A stretch of DNA of 36,753 nt from Crocosphaera sp. (GTDB taxonomy: Bacteria > Cyanobacteriota > Cyanobacteriia > Cyanobacteriales > Microcystaceae). Below are positions 32,518 through 36,753 of this stretch, piece by piece. The position numbers and the translations under genes were made by a program. The notes under the pieces are model-generated. The model did not search any database. It had not been told where the DNA came from and saw nothing but the letters and a program-made list of their open reading frames with translations. How positions within the stretch are numbered: the first letter of the stretch is position 1; each line of letters starts with the position of its first letter. Where the stretch lies: contig NZ_JASJEB010000086.1 in NCBI RefSeq assembly GCF_030064895.1, forward strand, positions 1 to 36,753. Reading direction: 5' to 3'.

Positions 32518-33504
32518 ATGTCTGTAATTGATGTCAAAAATCTTAGTAAACTTTATAAAGTTTCTTTGAAAAAGCCTGGTTTAAAAGGAACAATTAACCA
32601 CTTTTTCAAGCGTAAGTATCGGGATATAGTAGCAGTTAAAGATGTATCTTTTACGATTAATTCGGGGGAAATTGTTGGCTTTTTAGGAGCAAATGGTGCA
32701 GGAAAAACTACAACTCTAAAGATGTTAACTGGATTGATTCATCCCTCAACTGGTAATATTAAGATAGTTAATCATACTCCTTTTAAGCGTAATGCTACTT
32801 TTTTAAAAAAGATGAGTTTAGTTATGGGACAAAAACAGCAATTATTATGGGACTTACCAGCAGTAGATTCCCTGAAAATTAACGCTGCTGTTTATGAAAT
32901 TCCTGATAAAATTTTTCAGCAAAGACTTCAGGAATTAGCTGAAATGTTATCAATTAAAGAGCAATTAAATCAACCAGTTCGTAAACTATCTTTGGGACAA
33001 AGAATGAAAGCAGAATTATTAGCTGCTTTATTACATCATCCTCAAGTTTTATTTTTAGATGAACCCACATTAGGGTTAGATGTTAATTCTCAAGCTGCTA
33101 TTCGTTCTTTTTTGAAAGATTATAATGAAAGATACCAAGCAACGATTTTATTAACCAGTCATTATATGGCCGATATTACTGTATTATGTGAAAGAGTTTT
33201 ATTGATTCATGAGGGACAATTAATTTATGATGGAAACTTAGAGGACTTAGTAGAAAAGTTTACACCTTATAAAGAGGTAAACATCGAATTATCCTATTCT
33301 TTATCACCTGAAAAACTAGCACAGTATGGAAAAGTTGAAACAATGAAAGGTCAAGAAGTTAGATTATTAGTTAAACAAGAAGACCTTACAGACACTATAG
33401 CTAAAATTTTAGCTCAATTAGAGGTTAATGATCTCAGTGTAAGCGACCCTCCTATTGAAGAAGTTGTCAGTCAAATTTTCTCCAGAGGAAATGTTAATCT
33501 ATAG
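32518..33504 (+). CDS. ABC-2-type transporter ATP-binding protein
   Basis: The 328-residue ATPase has Walker A GANGAGKT (57-64), a signature LSLGQR (157-162), Walker B VLFLDEP (177-183) and the D-loop TLGLD. The N-terminal insert LKKPGLKGTINHFFKRKY is typical of the group that pairs with six-helix ABC2 permeases. No permease gene is adjacent, so its partner is encoded elsewhere. The C-terminal 80 residues form a small accessory domain. It starts 21 nt after the CheW gene. The substrate is unknown. Confidence 0.88.
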   Translation: MSVIDVKNLSKLYKVSLKKPGLKGTINHFFKRKYRDIVAVKDVSFTINSGEIVGFLGANGAGKTTTLKMLTGLIHPSTGNIKIVNHTPFKRNATFLKKMSLVMGQKQQLLWDLPAVDSLKINAAVYEIPDKIFQQRLQELAEMLSIKEQLNQPVRKLSLGQRMKAELLAALLHHPQVLFLDEPTLGLDVNSQAAIRSFLKDYNERYQATILLTSHYMADITVLCERVLLIHEGQLIYDGNLEDLVEKFTPYKEVNIELSYSLSPEKLAQYGKVETMKGQEVRLLVKQEDLTDTIAKILAQLEVNDLSVSDPPIEEVVSQIFSRGNVNL

Positions 33505-33602
33505 TATTGAACAAAACTGTAGCATAGTTTGTAGTATAGTCTTCCAGGCTGTAAATCTAAAGCTATAGTTAAAAGAAAAATTAGTCAAGTAAATTAAACA
33601 AA

Positions 33603-34961
33603 ATGATAGATATTCAATCCTTAAAAATCAGAAGAAAAAAACTAGCTAATCTCATAGATATTCCTGCGGTATTGTGGTCAGGAAAATCTCCATCTAGAAA
33701 CTTTCGAGCTAATCATTATCCTTTCCGCGCTAGTAGTCATTTTCTCTATTTTGCAGGAATTACACTAGAGAATGCAGCAATAAAACTAGATAATGGTAAT
33801 TTAGATTTATTTCTAGATAACTCTCATTCCGATAGTAGCTTATGGTATGGAGAAATGCCAACAAGAGAAGATATTGCCCAACAAATAGGGGCAGATAATG
33901 CTTATCCAATGAACGCATTAAAAGAGCAAATAAATGAAGTTGCTACTATTCCAGTTCAAGATATTTTTACTTATGGAAAACAAAGAGAAATATTACAACG
34001 TTCTCTATCAATTAATAAGGATTTGAAGAAAATTGATGAGCAATTAATGAAAGCTATAATAAGCTTACGTTTAACTCATGATAAAACCGCCTTAGAAGAA
34101 ATAAAAAAAGCTGTTGATGTTTCAGTTAAAGCTCATAAAATAGGCATAAAATCAACAAAAAAAAGTACAACAGAAGCACAAGTAAGAGCAGCGATAGAAA
34201 GCTATATAATAAGTAAAAATATGACCTGTGCTTACAATAGTATTGTTACTATTAATGGAGAAATTTTACATAACGAGACCTATGATAACCAACTAAAACC
34301 AGGAGATTTATTATTAGCTGATGTTGGTGCAGAAACCTCTTTAGGATGGGCTTCAGATATTACCAGAACTTGGCCAGTAAGTGGAAAATTTTCCAGTAGT
34401 CAACGAGATATTTATGATATTGTTTTAGCTGCTCATGACGTTTGTATTGAAGGAATGAAACCTGGTGTAGAATATCGAGATATTCATCTTTTAGGAGCCA
34501 AAGTAATTGCCGAAGGTTTAGTTGATTTAGGTATTTTAAAAGGTCATCCTGAAAGTTTAGTAGAAAAGGATACTCATGCTATATTTTTTCCCCATGGAAT
34601 TGGTCATTTATTAGGATTAGACGTTCATGATATGGAAGACTTAGGAGACTTAGCAGGATACCAAGAAGGAAGAACCAGAAGTGATCGTTTTGGGTTAGGA
34701 TATTTAAGGTTAGATCGTCCTTTAAAAGTAGGTATGCTGGTAACTATCGAACCTGGTTTTTATCAAGTACCAGCAATTTTAAACAATCCTAAATTTCAAG
34801 AAAAATATTATAATGATGTTAACTGGGACAAATTAAAACAATTTTCTGATGTTAGAGGAATTCGCATTGAAGACGATGTTTTAGTAACAGAAACAGGAGC
34901 AGAAATTTTAACCAAAAATCTACCTAATAAAGCTATAGATATTGAGGAAATGATGAAGTAA
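33603..34961 (+). CDS. pepP: Xaa-Pro aminopeptidase (aminopeptidase P, M24B)
   Basis: The 452-residue protein has an AMP_N domain (about 5-130) and a pita-bread M24 domain. The dinuclear metal ligands are D240 and D252 (LLADVGAE and ASDITRTW), H335 in HGIGHLLGLD, E383 in VTIEPGFY and E423 in GIRIEDDVL. H342 (DVHDME) is the substrate-side histidine. It removes an N-terminal residue ahead of proline. No signal peptide is seen. It is followed by a repeat array and is not clearly linked to its neighbours. Confidence 0.92.
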   Translation: MIDIQSLKIRRKKLANLIDIPAVLWSGKSPSRNFRANHYPFRASSHFLYFAGITLENAAIKLDNGNLDLFLDNSHSDSSLWYGEMPTREDIAQQIGADNAYPMNALKEQINEVATIPVQDIFTYGKQREILQRSLSINKDLKKIDEQLMKAIISLRLTHDKTALEEIKKAVDVSVKAHKIGIKSTKKSTTEAQVRAAIESYIISKNMTCAYNSIVTINGEILHNETYDNQLKPGDLLLADVGAETSLGWASDITRTWPVSGKFSSSQRDIYDIVLAAHDVCIEGMKPGVEYRDIHLLGAKVIAEGLVDLGILKGHPESLVEKDTHAIFFPHGIGHLLGLDVHDMEDLGDLAGYQEGRTRSDRFGLGYLRLDRPLKVGMLVTIEPGFYQVPAILNNPKFQEKYYNDVNWDKLKQFSDVRGIRIEDDVLVTETGAEILTKNLPNKAIDIEEMMK

Positions 34962-34984
34962 ACTCAGTTATCAGTTTTTCACAT

Positions 34985-35056
34985 TCCCCATCCCCCCGTC
35001 ACCCCGTCACCCCGTCACCCCGTCTCCCAGTCACCCCGTCACCCCATCTCCCCACA
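34985..35056. repeat. tandem octamer array (CCCCGTCA)n
   Basis: About eight to nine copies of an 8-nt unit close to CCCCGTCA, with variants CCCCGTCT, CCCAGTCA and CCCCATCT, lie in the gap after pepP. They are contiguous tandem copies without spacers. The related array at 11787-11818 uses CCCCGTCT. The array is GC-rich and C-biased on this strand. Confidence 0.8.
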
Positions 35057-35067
35057 CTCTCCTTAAA

Positions 35068-35085
35068 TTCACCCAAATGGGTGAA
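35068..35085. promoter_or_regulatory. 7-bp palindrome ahead of the DUF2949 gene
   Basis: TTCACCC, an AAAT loop and GGGTGAA form a perfect stem about 92 nt before the ATG at 35177. It could be an operator or a terminator for pepP; it has no T-run. Confidence 0.35.
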
Positions 35086-35176
35086 CCTGTTTGATGAAGT
35101 CAGTTAACACGAAGTATTCTAAAGTGGTAGCTACACAAAATCAGTAAACTTCCTTAAAGGTTGAGGAGAGGATGAA

Positions 35177-35395
35177 ATGAGTCCCTTAGATTACAATCAA
35201 AAACTGGTAAACTTTTTACAGCAGGAATTAAACATCCCGGCTGAGTCTATTGCTTTAGTTGAACGTCATCCCGAACTGCCTTATAGTTCTTTTCCTATGT
35301 TATTATGGCGTTACGGATTAATCACGATCGCTCAATTAGAAAGAATTTTTGATTGGTTAGATAATGGTTTTTCCAATTCTGTAAGGGATTTTTAG
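35177..35395 (+). CDS. DUF2949-family small protein
   Basis: The 72-residue protein MSPLDYNQKLVNFLQQELNIPAES... and the ending LLWRYGLITIAQLERIFDWL match the cyanobacterial DUF2949 family of unknown function. It is helical, with no membrane segment. GAGGAGAGG lies before the start; an ATG five bases earlier runs into a stop after one codon, so 35177 is the start. Confidence 0.82.
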   Translation: MSPLDYNQKLVNFLQQELNIPAESIALVERHPELPYSSFPMLLWRYGLITIAQLERIFDWLDNGFSNSVRDF

Positions 35396-35453
35396 ACTTA
35401 AAAATATAGTTAACATTTAATCATTGCCATAGAAAGTAGGAAACAATAAAAAA

Positions 35454-36359
35454 GTGATCAATGCTCTTGCTTCTTGGAAAAAACCCCCTTCTCTACAACC
35501 TGGCGATACAATTGTAGGTGTTTCTCCTAGTGGAGCGATCAAAGACATTACTGCGGTAGAAAAAGCTCAAGAAATTATGCGATCGCAGGGCTATAATTTA
35601 GAACTAGGTAAACATTGGAACGCTCAATATGGTTACTTAGGGGGAACCGATGAACAACGCCGAGAAGCATTATTAGAAGCCTTTAAAAATCCCAATTATA
35701 AAGCCATTATAGCCGTTCGAGGAGGTTATGGTGCAGCTAGATTATTAGAAGAAAAAGACTGGGAAACGATCTTTACAAATTATCCCAAATGGTTGATCGG
35801 TTTTTCTGATATTACTAGCTTAATTTGGAAACGAGCAAAAGTTAATATTTCTAGCATTCATGGGCCTGTATTAACAACTTTGGCCCAGGAACCGGACTGG
35901 TCATTAAAACGCCTTTTTAACTATCTAAAAGGTGATTCCTTACCCCCATTACAAGGTCAAGGATGGGGAAATGGCCAAGCAGAAGGATGGTTATTACCAG
36001 CTAATCTTGCGGTTGCCACTAATATCCTGGGGACACCGTTACAACCCCCCTTAAACAACGTAATTTTAGCCCTAGAAGACGTAGGAGAAGCCCCTTATAG
36101 GGTTGACCGAATGTTGACCCAATGGCGGTTAATGGGGGCATTTTCAGGGGTTAAAGGTATTGCTTTGGGACGGTTTAGTGGTAGTAACGGACCTCCGAAT
36201 AGTTGGACAGTAGAAGAAGTGTTTCGCGATCGCTTAGGGGATCTCGGTATTCCTATTGTTTCTGATTTACCTTTTGGTCATGATGGGGTTAACGCTATTT
36301 TACCCGTAGGAATGACCGTTAGATTAGACAGTGATCAAGGAAGTTTAGAATTTATCTAG
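35454..36359 (+). CDS. LD-carboxypeptidase (peptidase S66)
   Basis: The 301-residue protein has VGVSPSGAI near its start, IIAVRGGYGAARLLEE, a nucleophile S118 in GFSDIT, E208 in LALED and H276 in PFGHDG, the S66 catalytic triad. It removes the terminal D-Ala from tetrapeptides during murein recycling in the cytoplasm. It starts with GTG (35454); no in-frame ATG is near, and AGG is about 13 nt upstream. It follows DUF2949 by 58 bp on the same strand. Confidence 0.9.
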   Translation: MINALASWKKPPSLQPGDTIVGVSPSGAIKDITAVEKAQEIMRSQGYNLELGKHWNAQYGYLGGTDEQRREALLEAFKNPNYKAIIAVRGGYGAARLLEEKDWETIFTNYPKWLIGFSDITSLIWKRAKVNISSIHGPVLTTLAQEPDWSLKRLFNYLKGDSLPPLQGQGWGNGQAEGWLLPANLAVATNILGTPLQPPLNNVILALEDVGEAPYRVDRMLTQWRLMGAFSGVKGIALGRFSGSNGPPNSWTVEEVFRDRLGDLGIPIVSDLPFGHDGVNAILPVGMTVRLDSDQGSLEFI

Positions 36360-36617
36360 GGTTTTAATAATATTAATTCCCTAGATAATATGAAAGCGAT
36401 CTCCTTCTTATCCCAGTTTCCTCTTCTCTGGAAAAGCTTCAAGAAAAAATGCAGGAATATCTTGATATTTGATGAGTGAGACTTTTGAAATTTTAAGACA
36501 TACTGCTGATTATCTTGAAATCCATTAATGAAGGTTTGTTGCTCTTTTATATCGGACAATCTTCTAAATTATTAGCAAAATAATAACGGTTGCTGCAAGC
36601 TAAAGCTACTTTATTTA
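36360..36617. other. gene-free spacer, possibly degraded ORFs
   Basis: Short broken frames are present on both strands (for example a plus-strand end reading SSLEKLQEKMQEYLDI and then stop, and MSETFEILRHTADYLEIH). None is long enough or recognisable enough to annotate. They may be relics disrupted by the insertion sequence on the right. Confidence 0.3.
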
Positions 36618-36634
36618 GGGTTTGCTGAAAAAGT
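36618..36634. repeat. terminal inverted repeat of an insertion sequence
   Basis: GGGTTTGCTGAAAAAGT is a common end sequence of DDE-type insertion sequences in cyanobacteria (from memory). It lies 11 nt beyond the stop of the partial ORF at 36646-36753, in the place expected for an IS end. The other end is outside the window. Confidence 0.5.
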
Positions 36635-36645
36635 TACTCCGAAAT

Positions 36646-36753
36646 TTATGCCACTTCTGACCAAGAATTCTCTGGCAAATTAATAAGTTTTCCTACATAA
36701 GAATGATTTAAACTATAATCAAAATTAATGAAAAGCCGCTCAATTAGTTGACT
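36646..36753 (-). CDS. C-terminal end of a probable transposase, cut by the window edge
   Basis: The minus frame is open from the edge and ends DYSLNHSYVGKLINLPENSW then SEVA and TAA. Only 35 residues are visible. Its position directly inside an IS-type terminal repeat supports a transposase, but the family cannot be told from this fragment. Confidence 0.45.
   Translation of the reverse strand, partial: SQLIERLFINFDYSLNHSYVGKLINLPENSWSEVA

Noticed and set aside
34985-35056. GC-rich repeats that could suggest CRISPR
   Set aside because: The units are 8 nt and contiguous, with no spacers or cas genes.
36356-36559. 67-codon minus-strand ORF past the LD-carboxypeptidase end
   Set aside because: It starts at TTG with no ribosome site and has no recognisable sequence; it lies in a stretch of broken frames near an IS end.

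Overview
The window is AT-rich cyanobacterial chromosome. The evidence is about eleven copies of the cyanobacterial HIP1 octamer GCGATCGC (for example at 863, 2926 and 8096), a PEP-CTERM protein, type IV pilin-like G/H, DUF2949, an HpnA-type epimerase and several Uma2 and BrnT-type accessory genes. The low GC and gene set suggest a unicellular, Crocosphaera/Cyanothece-like organism. That placement is an inference, because no rRNA or marker alignment was possible.

Layout. 1-2165: the edge of an IS630-type element, then an iron lipoxygenase with all five metal ligands. 2355-5631: an M1 aminopeptidase with a HEAT-like tail, divergent from a Uma2 protein. 5632-8793: accessory genes, with a PEP-CTERM tail relic, a brnTA module, an alpha/beta hydrolase, a SAM methyltransferase and a relBE-type module. 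8840-12750: a PlsC-type acyltransferase, a secreted pilin-like G/H protein, an alpha/beta hydrolase and a sulfotransferase, all on the minus strand. 12883-15282: ribosomal protein L28, a 600 bp gene-free stretch holding an IS200/IS605 right-end/omega-RNA-like element, a 1-Cys peroxiredoxin and a methyltransferase. 15401-18829: an AMIN/amidase cell-wall enzyme, a second Uma2 protein, and a two-gene ImmA-type protease plus PIN-like cassette behind paired palindromes. 18936-25043: a glycerol dehydrogenase-like enzyme, a YciI protein, a coupled biotin operon (bioF, BioH-like esterase, bioC) and aspS.

25364-29632: a PEP-CTERM protein with a clear promoter and two stacked terminators, four small proteins of unknown function, and a carbamoyltransferase-SxtJ-DUF5989 cassette; the 53-residue DUF5989 gene is easily missed. 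29639-30584: a secreted protein and a nested pair of MITE-like elements. 30730-33504: an HpnA-like epimerase, a CheW protein with a Cys-rich head and an ABC ATPase, close enough to be one operon. 33603-36359: an aminopeptidase P, DUF2949 and an LD-carboxypeptidase. The right edge runs into another insertion sequence.

The genes do not form one pathway. Housekeeping blocks (biotin, L28, aspS, peptidoglycan enzymes, peptidases) are interleaved with toxin-antitoxin modules, small repeats and IS debris. The least explained parts are the ImmA-PIN cassette, the structured tnpB-less element just upstream of rpmB, the carbamoyltransferase cassette, and the two tiny hydrophobic ORFs that share a 14-nt leader.
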